A stretch of 53,626 nucleotides of DNA, taken from positions 1-53,626 of the forward strand of contig DAORPQ010000011.1 in assembly GCA_035442025.1 (NCBI GenBank). Reading direction: 5' to 3'. Below, piece after piece: positions 16,738-25,161 of this stretch. This stretch comes from Competibacter_A sp003527885 (lineage in GTDB: Bacteria; Pseudomonadota; Gammaproteobacteria; Competibacterales; Competibacteraceae). How positions within the stretch are numbered: position 1 is the first letter of the stretch; the number at the start of each line of letters is the position of its first letter. Below the pieces are notes generated by a model. It was given only the letters and a program-made list of their open reading frames with translations, made no database searches and was not told the DNA's origin. The position numbers and the translations under genes were made by a program.

Positions 16738-16855
16738 CGCTTGCGGTTTGTGGCCGACCGACGCTTGCCAGGCATCGAAAACGGCGCGAAATCCCCCGCG
16801 CGCTTCAAGTTGCGGTATGCTCGCCGACCACCTTGTCAACCTGTGGAGATCGTAC

Positions 16856-17335
16856 ATGAAGCGTCTTATGTTGGGGAGCTTGCTCTATGGCGCGCTGGCG
16901 CTGGCGGCGCACGCCGAGGAAATCGGCAGCGTCGATACCGTTTTCAAATGGTTGGGACCCGATAACAAGATCGTGATCGAGGCCTTCGACGATCCCAAGG
17001 TTGAGGGCGTGACCTGTTACGTCAGCCGCTCCAAGACCGGCGGCATCAAGGGCGGCTTGGGATTGGCCGAGGACACGTCCGATGCGTCCATCGCCTGCCG
17101 GCAGGTTGGGCCGATCACCATGAAGGAAAAGCTCAAGGATGGCGAAACAGTGTTCAGCGAACGGCGCTCGCTGATTTTCAAGAAAATGCAGGTGGTGCGA
17201 TTTCTGGACGAGGCTCGCAACACGCTGGTTTATATCGTCTATAGCGACCGGGTAATCGAAGGTTCGCCGAAGAACTCGATCACGGCGGTTCCGATCATGC
17301 CTTGGGGAAGCGCGGCGGTGAAGGCGGCGCCTTGA
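16856..17335 (+). CDS. creA: CreA family periplasmic protein
   Basis: The 159 residues match the CreA family. A signal peptide (MKRLMLGSLLYGALALAAHA, cleavage after AHA at 20) is followed by the conserved EIGSVDTVFKWLGPDNKIVIEAFDDPKV, GVTCYVSRSKTGGIKGG and ACRQVGPI segments. Two cysteines (in VTCYV and IACRQ) could form a disulfide. The function is unknown; E. coli creA lies next to the CreBC two-component system, which is absent here. A GGAG ribosome site precedes the ATG. The gene ends 36 bases from the convergent PBP1C gene. Confidence 0.9.
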   Translation: MKRLMLGSLLYGALALAAHAEEIGSVDTVFKWLGPDNKIVIEAFDDPKVEGVTCYVSRSKTGGIKGGLGLAEDTSDASIACRQVGPITMKEKLKDGETVFSERRSLIFKKMQVVRFLDEARNTLVYIVYSDRVIEGSPKNSITAVPIMPWGSAAVKAAP

Positions 17336-17371
17336 TTGCGAGGCGATCTGTCGTCCGGCGGCCAGAGCGCG

Positions 17372-19504
17372 TTAGGGGCTCCGGCTGATCCACACCTCGA
17401 CGGTGGCGGTCTGACCGACCCGATCCAGCACGACGATCCGCGCCAAACCCTCACCGTCCGGTTGCCAGAAGGCTTCCCCCCGCCAGGACATTTCGCCGAG
17501 CGGCCGACCGTTGACCAACCAATGCAACGGTTTGACGCCGCCTTTAGCGGCCAGTGGCAGCTCGACGAGCGCGCCGTCGCGGCCGCTGAGCTCCACCGTC
17601 GAGCCGGCTATCGGAAACGTGATGCCGAGCGGCGGCGCATCGACGGTGGCCGCCGGCCGGGTCCGAAAATAGCGGAGCCGTTCCGGCAGTTGCTCGCGGC
17701 CGACTTGCAGCACGCCGGCGGGGGGTGCGACAGGTCGAGATCGGGCTTCCGGCAGCAGGTCGAACACCCGGAACAACAGCGGCGCGGCGGTGTTGCGGCC
17801 GTAATGACCGGGACTGGGCGAACCGTCCGGCCGTCCGACCCAGATGCCCACGGTATGATCGGCGTCGAAGCCGAACGCCCAGGCGTCGCGAAAACCGTAG
17901 GAGGTGCCGGTTTTGTAGGCGATGGGGCGCGGACGGGCCACGCTGCTCGGGGAAAGGATGCTGCCGGGCGGTGGCGCGCTACCTAGGATATCGGTCAGAT
18001 ACCAGCACGCCGCCTCCGTCAGCAGAGGTTGGCCGGAGGTTTCCGGGTCCGCCTCGCTGAAGCGCAAGGGCGCGGTCAGACCGCCGTTGGCAAAACCGGC
18101 GTACAGCGTCACCAGTTGTTCCAGCGACATCCCCACGCCCCCCAGCACCAGCGGCAGTCCCGGTCGGGGATAGGCCGCATTCCAGTGCGGCGCCAGGCCG
18201 ACCTCACGCAGCCGCGCCGCCACCCGCGCCGGCCCGACCTGTTCCAGCACCGCCACCGCCGGGACGTTCAGCGATTGTTGCAGCGCCTCGCGCACCGTCA
18301 ATTGTCCGGCGTAAGTATTGTGGAAATTGGTCGGCGCGTAACCGCCGAAACGGGTGGGAACGTCTTCGATCAGCGTTTCGGGATGTATCAGCAGCTCGTC
18401 GAACGCCAAGCCGTATACCAAAGGCTTGAGCGTCGAACCCGGCGAACGTATCGCCCGGACCATGTCGACCTGCCCGGCTCGGCGCGTATCGAAAAAATCG
18501 CTGGCGCCGATATAGACCCGCACCCGCCGGCTGCGGTTTTCCACCACCAACAGCGCTACGCTGGCTTGCGATTCCAACTGGCTTTGTTGCTGTTTGGCCA
18601 GCGTTTCCAGGGTTTGCTGTAAGTCCTGGTCGATGAAGGTGAAATGGGCTGCCGCTTGCGGGCGCATGGCCCGGAGCCGGCCGGCGAGGTGCGGAGCCAG
18701 AAACGGCGTCAGGCGGCGTCGGACAGGTAACGGTTCCTGACGGGATTCCGACACCTCTCGGGCGTCGAGCACGCCGAGTTGGCCCATGCGTAGCAGCACT
18801 TTGTCGCGCGCCGCCCGCGCCCGTTCGGGAAACCGGTCCGGGCGCAACCGCGACGGCGCTTGCGGCAGCACCACCAGCAGCGCCGCCTCCGCCGCCGTCA
18901 ACCGTGTGGGTTCCTTGCCAAACCAAGCCAGAGACGCCGCCCGCACCCCTTCCAGGTTGCCGCCGAAGGGCGCCAACGTCAGATAAAAGCCGAGGATTTC
19001 GGCCTTGTCATAATGCCGTTCCAGTTGCAGGGCGCGCGCCATCTCGCCGATCTTGCCCAGCACATCGCGCGGATGTGGTTCCAGCAAGCGGGCGGTTTGC
19101 ATGGTCAGGGTCGAAGCGCCTGACACCACCCGGCCCTGCCGCAGCCATTGGCCCAGCGCGCGCGCCACCGCCAGCGGATCGATACCGAAATGGCTGGTGA
19201 AGCGCCGGTCCTCGTAGGCCAGCAACATGCGCAAATACAGTGGGTCCACCTCCTCGGGCCGCGCCGGTAGCCGCCAGTTGCCGTCGGCGACCGTGAAGCC
19301 CCGCAACAGGCGGCCCCGCGCATCCAGCACCAACGTGGAGGTCTGACGGCCGCGTTCCGCGGGCGGCGGCATCCAGCGATCCACGGCCAGCAGCGCAAAC
19401 CCGACCGCTAGAACCAGCGCCGCCGATCCGAGGGCAGCACGCCCGGATCGGCGCGGGTGGGCCACGCTGTGACGGGCGGGACCGATTGGCAGGGTTGCCG
19501 TCAT
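17372..19504 (-). CDS. pbpC: Penicillin-binding protein 1C
   Basis: This bifunctional class A PBP combines glycan polymerisation with a transpeptidase domain. In the 710 residues, a membrane helix covers about 22-42. The GT51 domain has catalytic Glu98 in YEDRRF and GASTLTMQTARLL at 129-141. The transpeptidase has SxxK as Ser357-Thr-Leu-Lys360, SxN as Ser411-Leu-Asn413, and YKTGTSYGFRDAW. A C-terminal beta-rich BiPBP_C domain ends the protein, as expected for PBP1C. The start ATG overlaps the sirtuin stop (ATGA). In many bacteria pbpC is paired with a periplasmic alpha-2-macroglobulin gene, which is not present here. Confidence 0.95.
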   Translation of the reverse strand: MTATLPIGPARHSVAHPRRSGRAALGSAALVLAVGFALLAVDRWMPPPAERGRQTSTLVLDARGRLLRGFTVADGNWRLPARPEEVDPLYLRMLLAYEDRRFTSHFGIDPLAVARALGQWLRQGRVVSGASTLTMQTARLLEPHPRDVLGKIGEMARALQLERHYDKAEILGFYLTLAPFGGNLEGVRAASLAWFGKEPTRLTAAEAALLVVLPQAPSRLRPDRFPERARAARDKVLLRMGQLGVLDAREVSESRQEPLPVRRRLTPFLAPHLAGRLRAMRPQAAAHFTFIDQDLQQTLETLAKQQQSQLESQASVALLVVENRSRRVRVYIGASDFFDTRRAGQVDMVRAIRSPGSTLKPLVYGLAFDELLIHPETLIEDVPTRFGGYAPTNFHNTYAGQLTVREALQQSLNVPAVAVLEQVGPARVAARLREVGLAPHWNAAYPRPGLPLVLGGVGMSLEQLVTLYAGFANGGLTAPLRFSEADPETSGQPLLTEAACWYLTDILGSAPPPGSILSPSSVARPRPIAYKTGTSYGFRDAWAFGFDADHTVGIWVGRPDGSPSPGHYGRNTAAPLLFRVFDLLPEARSRPVAPPAGVLQVGREQLPERLRYFRTRPAATVDAPPLGITFPIAGSTVELSGRDGALVELPLAAKGGVKPLHWLVNGRPLGEMSWRGEAFWQPDGEGLARIVVLDRVGQTATVEVWISRSP

Positions 19505-20379
19505 GGGGCGGCCGGAGTCGGAGCGAGCACCGTTGACGTCATGCCCAACCGCTCCAGCAGACCGTTCAGGGCAAGGCCGCAGGCTACGTTGAGCTTGAGC
19601 GTCAATTCGTCGTCGGCGCGGGTACGGCCGAGATTGATGGCGGCGATCGGTTGGCCCCGAGCGGTGGCCAGCTTGCAGAAGCGGTACCCCGAAAAAACGC
19701 TCAGCGACGAACCGACCACCAGCAAGGCGCCGGCTTCGGCCAGCCGCTGGCAGGCGCGTTCGACGCGCGGCGCCGGCACGGCTTCGCCAAAAAACACCAC
19801 CGCCGGTTTCAGCGTCCCGCCGCACTCGGGACAGTCGGGTATTTGGAAGCCGCTGCAATCCACGCCATCCAAATCCGCGTCACCATCTGGAGCGATGGCC
19901 GCCGCCAGCGCGACGAAAGCGGGGTTGCGTTCCGTCAGGGTCTGCTGGAATGCTGCGCGCGATCCGCGATACGGACAGCTCAAGCACACCACGGCATCGA
20001 GCCGGCCGTGCAGATCGATCACCCGGCGGCTGCCCGCTTGTTGGTGCAGCCCATCGACGTTCTGCGTCACCAGTTGATGGATGAAGCCGCCGGCCTCCAA
20101 CCGGGCCAGCGCAAGATGGGTCAAGTTGGGCCGGGCGCGGGCGAACATCGGCCAACCCAACAGGCTGCGTGCCCAGTACCGCCGCCGGCATTGTTCGCTT
20201 TTGACGAACTCCTGGTATCGTACCGGTTGTTGGCGTTTCCAGTCGCCGTTGGCGTCCCGGTAGTCGGGAATGCCGGAATCGGTGCTGCAGCCCGCGCCAG
20301 TCAGCACGAACAGGGGTCGATGGCGTTCGATGAAATCCGCTAAGGCGGCCAGCGGTTTAAAAGACTCAAAAGAGGTCAT
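19501..20379 (-). CDS. NAD-dependent protein deacylase, sirtuin (SIRT4-like class)
   Basis: Sirtuins remove acyl groups from lysines while cleaving NAD. The motifs are complete: NAD-binding GAGCSTDSGIPDYRD at 28-42, TQNVDGLH at 105-112, catalytic His124 in DLHGRLD, and zinc ligands Cys132, Cys135 and a later CPEC pair. NLG and GSS motifs follow. The long insert between the zinc pairs and the IPDYRDANG sequence resemble class II (SIRT4-type) enzymes. ATG 20379 gives 292 residues; an in-frame TTG at 20430 could add 17 residues but is not conserved and has no ribosome site. The gene is translationally coupled to PBP1C, a pairing with no obvious rationale. Confidence 0.92.
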   Translation of the reverse strand: MTSFESFKPLAALADFIERHRPLFVLTGAGCSTDSGIPDYRDANGDWKRQQPVRYQEFVKSEQCRRRYWARSLLGWPMFARARPNLTHLALARLEAGGFIHQLVTQNVDGLHQQAGSRRVIDLHGRLDAVVCLSCPYRGSRAAFQQTLTERNPAFVALAAAIAPDGDADLDGVDCSGFQIPDCPECGGTLKPAVVFFGEAVPAPRVERACQRLAEAGALLVVGSSLSVFSGYRFCKLATARGQPIAAINLGRTRADDELTLKLNVACGLALNGLLERLGMTSTVLAPTPAAP

Positions 20380-20620
20380 GCTCGATACGGGCCGTAGAGA
20401 ATGAGATTCACGGGTAGCATTATTTTCCAATATAAGCTGATCAGCCGCTAAATACGTAATATTTTTAATTTAGAAGGCTTTTAGTGTATTTATAGGTATG
20501 ATGTTTGCTTAGTTAATTATAACAGTAATATGTAAAAAATTTAGATCAGTAGCTCGTAATCAGTTACTGAATAGCGCTTCTCAACCCATTAAGGTCAATC
20601 ACTTTCGACGGGCCACTATT

Positions 20621-21157
20621 ATGATTCCAAGCTTCGGTGAAAATTATAGTTTTCAGTGGGATGATCTCGGCGATATCGAGCTGGGTCGCCCCAATCTGGG
20701 CCAAAATGTTCCGGTCGTGGTTTACCGCTTGGCGCAATACACCATGCGGGAAGTCCTGGCCCAACGCTACGGCGAAGAAGCGGCGGCGGAGATGCTGCGA
20801 GACGCCGGCTGGATCGCGGGGCGGGAGTTTTGCCTGAACCTGCTGGACCACCATCAATCGTTTAGCGCGTTTATCACGGAAGTGCAGGCCAAACTCAAGG
20901 AGCTGGGTATCGGCGTGCTGCGCGTCGAAAAGGCCAACCTGGACAATCTGCTGTTCACCATGACCGTTTCGGAGGACTTGGACTGCTCCGGATTGCCGCT
21001 TTCGGGCACCACGGTTTGCGATTATGATGAAGGCTTCATCGCCGGCCTGCTCTACACTTATACGGGGAAAGCGTTTTCCGCCAAGGAAGTGGATTGCTGG
21101 GCAACCGGTGATCGAACGTGTCGTTTTGATGTCAAGCCGGATTTAAAGGTTGCGTGA
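20621..21157 (+). CDS. V4R (4-vinyl reductase) domain sensor-like protein
   Basis: The 178-residue protein consists essentially of a V4R domain, a small-molecule-binding module found in bacteriochlorophyll enzymes, in chromatin/transport factors and in many signalling proteins. Support comes from RLAQYTMREVLAQRYGEEAAAEMLRDAGWIAG, the central VVYRL segment and the C-terminal hallmark VDCWATGDRTCRFDV, a Cys-x7-Cys pattern around Gly-Asp. No membrane segment or enzyme active site is visible. It overlaps the downstream diguanylate cyclase gene by GTGA, so the two are made together, which suggests that this is the sensory partner of the cyclase. The 190-base region upstream is AT-rich. Confidence 0.85.
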   Translation: MIPSFGENYSFQWDDLGDIELGRPNLGQNVPVVVYRLAQYTMREVLAQRYGEEAAAEMLRDAGWIAGREFCLNLLDHHQSFSAFITEVQAKLKELGIGVLRVEKANLDNLLFTMTVSEDLDCSGLPLSGTTVCDYDEGFIAGLLYTYTGKAFSAKEVDCWATGDRTCRFDVKPDLKVA

Positions 21158-22062
21158 ACGAGCAGGATCGCCGCTATTTGGCCGCGGCGGCAGACAGGAT
21201 CAAGAGGTTGCTGGGCGCGCGGAGCGCGACGCCGCTGCGCCCCGGCGAGCTGTCTTCCGACCTTCAGCCCTTTGCTGAGAGTTTTGATAAGCTGTTGGAG
21301 CATATGGAAATCTTGCGGCGTTTTACCATCACGCTCGCCAACGGAGACCTGAACTACGAAGCGCCGCCGCGCAATCATCTGCTCGACCCGCTCAAGCAAC
21401 TCCAATCCAACCTGCGCCATTTGACCTGGCAAACCCAGCAAATCGCTGCGGGCAGCCTCGACCAGCACGTGGATTATCTGGGGGAATTTTCCGTCGCCTT
21501 CAACCAGATGATCCAGGGTCTTAGGGAAAAACGCGTCGCCGAGGAAAAGGTGCGCCATTTGAGCCTGCACGATGCGCTGACCGGGCTTTTTAACCGGACC
21601 TACTTCAACGAAGAACTGGAGCGGTTGCGCTCGATGCGGAATTATCCCAATTGCTTCGCGATCGCCGACTTGGACGGACTCAAACCCGTCAACGATACTT
21701 ACGGGCATCAGGTCGGCGATCTGCTGATTCAAAGGGCCGCCCGCGTGTTGGAGTACGGGGTGCGCACCGAAGATGTGGTGGCGCGAATCGGGGGCGATGA
21801 ATTCGCCGTTATTTTGTACGGTACCGAATTGGCGGCCGCCGAGGCGGTCATGGCCCGAATCCGCCAAGCGGTGGATGCGTATAACCAGCGCAACCAAACC
21901 CTACCTATTTCCCTGTCGCTGGGCGTCGCTATCGCCAGCGATCACACCGGACTGGAAGAAGCTTTACGGCGGGCGGATCACGCGATGTATCAGGATAAAA
22001 TGCAACGGAAAGGCAAAAGCCGAAGCAAGCCCCGGGAGCCCAAGAGCGCTCGCCGGCTCTGA
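21154..22062 (+). CDS. Cytoplasmic diguanylate cyclase (GGDEF) with HAMP-like N-terminus
   Basis: The product makes cyclic di-GMP from two GTP. In 302 residues the GGDEF motif lies at 213-217, preceded by the inhibitory I-site RTED at 204-207 with the canonical five-residue spacing, so product inhibition is expected. The catalytic domain begins near HDALTGLFNRTYF at 139. Residues about 55-130 look like two HAMP-type units (LANGDLNYEAPP, IAAGSLDQHVDYLGEFSVAFNQM) but no membrane helix is present, so the protein is soluble. It has no sensor of its own; the GTGA overlap with the V4R gene suggests that the signal arrives from that protein. The GTG start is set by that overlap. Confidence 0.93.
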   Translation: MNEQDRRYLAAAADRIKRLLGARSATPLRPGELSSDLQPFAESFDKLLEHMEILRRFTITLANGDLNYEAPPRNHLLDPLKQLQSNLRHLTWQTQQIAAGSLDQHVDYLGEFSVAFNQMIQGLREKRVAEEKVRHLSLHDALTGLFNRTYFNEELERLRSMRNYPNCFAIADLDGLKPVNDTYGHQVGDLLIQRAARVLEYGVRTEDVVARIGGDEFAVILYGTELAAAEAVMARIRQAVDAYNQRNQTLPISLSLGVAIASDHTGLEEALRRADHAMYQDKMQRKGKSRSKPREPKSARRL

Positions 22063-22112
22063 ATCCTGCGGCTTGCCCGCAAGCGACCACCCCTGCGCCG
22101 GTCCGACTTCGC

Positions 22113-22580
22113 TCACAGCAACAGGGCGATGGCATGAACGGCGATCCCCTCGCCGCGTCCGATGTAACCCAGCCGTTCGGTGGTGGTCGCCTTGACGTTA
22201 ACCTGATTTGGAGCGATCTTCAGATCGGAGGCGATGTGCGCTCGCATGGCGGAAATATGCGGGGCCACGCGCGGCGCCTGGGCGATGACGGTGGCGTCCA
22301 CGTTGCCGACCACCAGTCGCTGGCCCGCGAGCAACTCCATGACCCGGCGCAGCAGAAGCCGGCTGTCGATTCCCTTGAATTCCGCGCTGCTGTCGGGAAA
22401 ATGCTGGCCGATATCGCCCAGACCCGCCGCGCCCAGCAAGGCATCGCACAAGGCGTGCAGCAGCACGTCGCCGTCGGAATGGGCGATCAACCCGCGCGCG
22501 TGCGGGATGCGAACCCCCCCCAAGGTGATGAACTCACCTTCGCCGAAGGCGTGTACGTCAAAACCGTGACCGATGCGCAT
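22113..22580 (-). CDS. ispF: 2-C-methyl-D-erythritol 2,4-cyclodiphosphate synthase
   Basis: IspF cyclises the product of IspE with loss of CMP in the non-mevalonate pathway. The 155 residues contain the zinc-binding Asp8-Val-His10 in GFDVHAF, the LIAHSDGDVLLHALCDALLGA segment, and DIGQHFPDS. The end of the protein (TTERLGYIGRGEGIAVHAIALL) is conserved too. It follows ispD by 25 bases, and ispE lies 12 kb away in the same window, so three consecutive pathway steps are encoded here. Confidence 0.97.
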   Translation of the reverse strand: MRIGHGFDVHAFGEGEFITLGGVRIPHARGLIAHSDGDVLLHALCDALLGAAGLGDIGQHFPDSSAEFKGIDSRLLLRRVMELLAGQRLVVGNVDATVIAQAPRVAPHISAMRAHIASDLKIAPNQVNVKATTTERLGYIGRGEGIAVHAIALLL

Positions 22581-22605
22581 ACCACCGTTCGTCCGGGTAG
22601 CTACG

Positions 22606-23319
22606 TTAGCGGGCGGAAGCGGCGCGGCTCAGAAAAAACTCCGCCAGGGCCAAGTCTTCCGGGTGAGTAATTTTGAGATTGTCGGCCCGGCCTTCGACCA
22701 ACCGCGGTGAGAAGCCCGCCGCTTCCATCGCTGCCGCCTCGTCGGTGACCAGCAGCCCGCGCGCCAATGCGGCGCGCAACGCGGCATGGAGGTTCTCCAA
22801 GCGGAACATCTGCGGGGTCAGGGCGTGCCAGAGCCGCGACCGGTCGACCGTCGTCTCGCTCCGGCCGGCGGCGTCAGCCCGTTTCAAGGTATCGCGAACC
22901 GGCGCCGCCAGCAGTCCGCCGATGGGATCGTCGGATAACTCGCCCAGCAATCGATCCACGTCTGCTTCCCGCAAGCAGGGCCGGGCGGCGTCGTGCACCA
23001 AAACCCAATCCTGCGGTAAAGCCTGTTCCCGCAAGACCTCCAAGCCGTTCAGAACCGAGTGACAGCGTTCCGCGCCGCCGGTTGCAGTCAGTACGGGCTT
23101 GGCGGTGGCGAGTTCGGCGGCGATGCTTGGCCACCAGCGATCCGCGGCGTCCACGGCGACCACCGCGCCGGCGATGCGAGGGTGCTCCAGCAGGGTTGCC
23201 AGGGTGTGAACGATGACCGGTCGGCCGAGTAACGTCAAATACTGCTTGGGAATGCTCGCGCCCAGCCGCTTGCCGGCGCCAGCGGCTGGCACCAAGGCCC
23301 AATAGCGCGCGGTGTTCAT
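22606..23319 (-). CDS. ispD: 2-C-methyl-D-erythritol 4-phosphate cytidylyltransferase
   Basis: IspD joins CTP and methylerythritol phosphate to make CDP-methylerythritol. The nucleotide-binding start VPAAGAGKRLGASIPKQY, the substrate segment WVLVHDAARPCL, and TDEAAAMEAAG are all present. ATG 23319 yields 237 residues. An in-frame GTG at 23343 overlaps the ftsB stop as GTGA and would add 8 residues; it is a real alternative, supported by coupling, while 23319 fits the usual N-terminal length better. The ftsB-ispD-ispF order matches E. coli. Confidence 0.95.
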   Translation of the reverse strand: MNTARYWALVPAAGAGKRLGASIPKQYLTLLGRPVIVHTLATLLEHPRIAGAVVAVDAADRWWPSIAAELATAKPVLTATGGAERCHSVLNGLEVLREQALPQDWVLVHDAARPCLREADVDRLLGELSDDPIGGLLAAPVRDTLKRADAAGRSETTVDRSRLWHALTPQMFRLENLHAALRAALARGLLVTDEAAAMEAAGFSPRLVEGRADNLKITHPEDLALAEFFLSRAASAR

Positions 23320-23339
23320 CGCTTGAGGGGTACGGGCGG

Positions 23340-23660
23340 TCACTGGGCCGGTTGGACCGGACCCTTGGGGACGGCCGGGGGTGGCGTGGGCTGTTCCAGT
23401 AGGCGATAGAAGGTTTCATCCTGGCGGATCATGCCCATTTCGGAGCGCGCCCGTTCCTCGATGGCGGTCAGTCCGGTTTTCAAGTCCTTGATGTCGGCTT
23501 CCAGCGCGCGATTGCGCTCGTTCAGCGCCGCGTTTTGTTCGGTTTGCGCTTGCACGGAGATGCGCAAGGCATAGCTTTGCCTGACGCCGTCCTCGTCGAT
23601 CCAAAGCAAGTATTGCAACGTGACCAGCGCGGCGATCAGTGCCGCAACCAAACTCTGCAT
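23340..23660 (-). CDS. ftsB: Cell division protein FtsB
   Basis: FtsB is a bitopic inner-membrane protein that joins FtsL and FtsQ in the divisome and helps switch on septal peptidoglycan synthesis. The 106-residue product has one membrane helix at about 1-20 (QSLVAALIAALVTLQYLLW), a periplasmic coiled coil over about 30-70 with NAALNERNRALEADIKDLK, and the conserved RSEMGMIRQDETFY end of the core. A Pro-rich tail (PTPPPAVPKGPVQPAQ) is added. It lies between eno and ispD, the standard position. Confidence 0.93.
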   Translation of the reverse strand: MQSLVAALIAALVTLQYLLWIDEDGVRQSYALRISVQAQTEQNAALNERNRALEADIKDLKTGLTAIEERARSEMGMIRQDETFYRLLEQPTPPPAVPKGPVQPAQ

Positions 23661-23725
23661 GATTCGACTGATCTGACAGGAGGTGAAGGGCGGGGCATGG
23701 AGAGTTGGCGGTTTGATCTGGCCCC

Positions 23726-23759
23726 TTCACCCTCAGCGCCAAACCGGGATGAGGGTGAA
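23726..23759. repeat. 10-bp inverted repeat between eno and ftsB
   Basis: TTCACCCTCA (23726-23735) and TGAGGGTGAA (23750-23759) pair perfectly around a 14-base loop. No T-run follows on the minus strand, so it is not a standard terminator. It could attenuate or stabilise the eno-ftsB transcript, or be a REP-like dispersed repeat. Confidence 0.5.
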
Positions 23760-23779
23760 ACGGGCAACGGGCTTGGAAT

Positions 23780-23810
23780 GCGCTTCGGACTCCGGTAGAG
23801 GCCGAAGCGC
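23780..23810. repeat. 9-bp inverted repeat just after eno
   Basis: GCGCTTCGG (23780-23788) and CCGAAGCGC (23802-23810) form a perfect stem with a 13-base loop, 17 bases past the eno stop codon. It could mark the 3' end of the abundant eno message. There is no T-run. Confidence 0.5.
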
Positions 23811-23827
23811 TCCCAGGCAGTTAAGGT

Positions 23828-25117
23828 TTAGCCGGGAAAGACGTTGAAGGCTTTCTTACCCGGATAGACGGCGGCGGAACCCAGTTCGCCTTCGATCACC
23901 AAAAGACGATTGTACTTGGCGACGCGGTCGGAGCGGCTGAGCGAGCCGGTCTTGATCTGGCTGGCGGCGGTGGCGACGGCCAAATCGGCGATGGTGGTGT
24001 CCTCCGTCTCGCCGGAACGATGCGAGGAGATTGAGGTATAGCCGGCATCGGCGGCCATCTTGATCGCGGCCAGGGTCTCGGTCAGGGTGCCGATCTGGTT
24101 GACCTTGATCAGGATCGAGTTGGCGATCCCTTGGTCGATGCCGCGCTTGAGGATCGAGGTGTTGGTGACGAACAGGTCGTCGCCCACCAACTGGATTTTC
24201 TTGCCCAGTACCTTGGTCAGATAGGCCCAACCGTCCCAGTCGCTCTCGTCCAGACCGTCTTCGATGGAGACGATGGGATAACGGCTAACCCAATCGGCCA
24301 GCTTGTCGGCCATTTCGTTGGAGGTGAAGGATTTGCCTTCGGCTTCCAGCGTGTATTTGCCATTCTTGTAAAATTCGGAACTGGCGCAATCCAGGGCGAT
24401 GTAAAGGTCCTTCCCCGGGGTATAACCGGCGTTCTTGATGGCCTCCATCACCACTTCCAGCGCCGCTTCGTTCGACGATAGATTGGGGGCGAAGCCGCCT
24501 TCGTCGCCGACCGCCGTGTTCATGCCTTGCTTCTTCAGCACCGCTTTCAGCGCGTGGAACACTTCCGCGCCCCAGCGCAGGGCTTCGTGGAAACTGGGCG
24601 CACCGACCGGCATGATCATGAATTCCTGCATGTCCACGCTGTTGTCGGCGTGGGCGCCGCCGTTGAGGATGTTCATCATCGGCACCGGCAGATGGTACGG
24701 GCCGGTGGGGTTCAGATATTTGTACAGCGGCACTTTCTTCTCGGCGGCGGCGGCGTGGGCGACGGCCATCGACACGCCGAGCAGCGCGTTCGCGCCCAGG
24801 CGGCTCTTGGTGGGGGTGCCGTCGAGATCGATCATCTTCTGGTCGATGGCGGACTGATTGTCCACCGCCTCCATGCCGACCACCGCCTTTTTCAGTTCGC
24901 CGTTGACGTTGCCGACCGCTTTCAACACGCCCTTGCCCAGATAGCGGCCCTTGTCGCCGTCGCGCAGTTCCAGGGCCTCGCGGCTGCCGGTGGACGCGCC
25001 CGAAGGTACGCCGGCGGTGCCTTTGGCGCCGGACTCCAGGATCACGTCCACGCCGACGGTCGGATTGCCGCGCGAATCCATGATTTCGCGGCCGATGACT
25101 TCTTTGATTTTCGACAT
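23828..25117 (-). CDS. eno: Enolase
   Basis: Enolase converts 2-phosphoglycerate to phosphoenolpyruvate and in proteobacteria can also sit in the RNA degradosome. The 429 residues match the usual 430. Visible motifs are REIMDSRGNPTVGVDV, the mobile loop GVPSGASTGSREALELRD, metal ligands in SIEDGLDESDWDGW, and the signature ILIKVNQIGTLTET. ATG 25117 is chosen over a longer frame because an AGGAGT ribosome site lies just upstream and the protein then begins MSKIKEVIGREI. It is part of the pyrG-kdsA-eno-ftsB series. Confidence 0.98.
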   Translation of the reverse strand: MSKIKEVIGREIMDSRGNPTVGVDVILESGAKGTAGVPSGASTGSREALELRDGDKGRYLGKGVLKAVGNVNGELKKAVVGMEAVDNQSAIDQKMIDLDGTPTKSRLGANALLGVSMAVAHAAAAEKKVPLYKYLNPTGPYHLPVPMMNILNGGAHADNSVDMQEFMIMPVGAPSFHEALRWGAEVFHALKAVLKKQGMNTAVGDEGGFAPNLSSNEAALEVVMEAIKNAGYTPGKDLYIALDCASSEFYKNGKYTLEAEGKSFTSNEMADKLADWVSRYPIVSIEDGLDESDWDGWAYLTKVLGKKIQLVGDDLFVTNTSILKRGIDQGIANSILIKVNQIGTLTETLAAIKMAADAGYTSISSHRSGETEDTTIADLAVATAASQIKTGSLSRSDRVAKYNRLLVIEGELGSAAVYPGKKAFNVFPG

Positions 25118-25161
25118 TCTGCCAACTCCTCTGGGTGTTGTGCTCTTGGGGGATGAAACGC

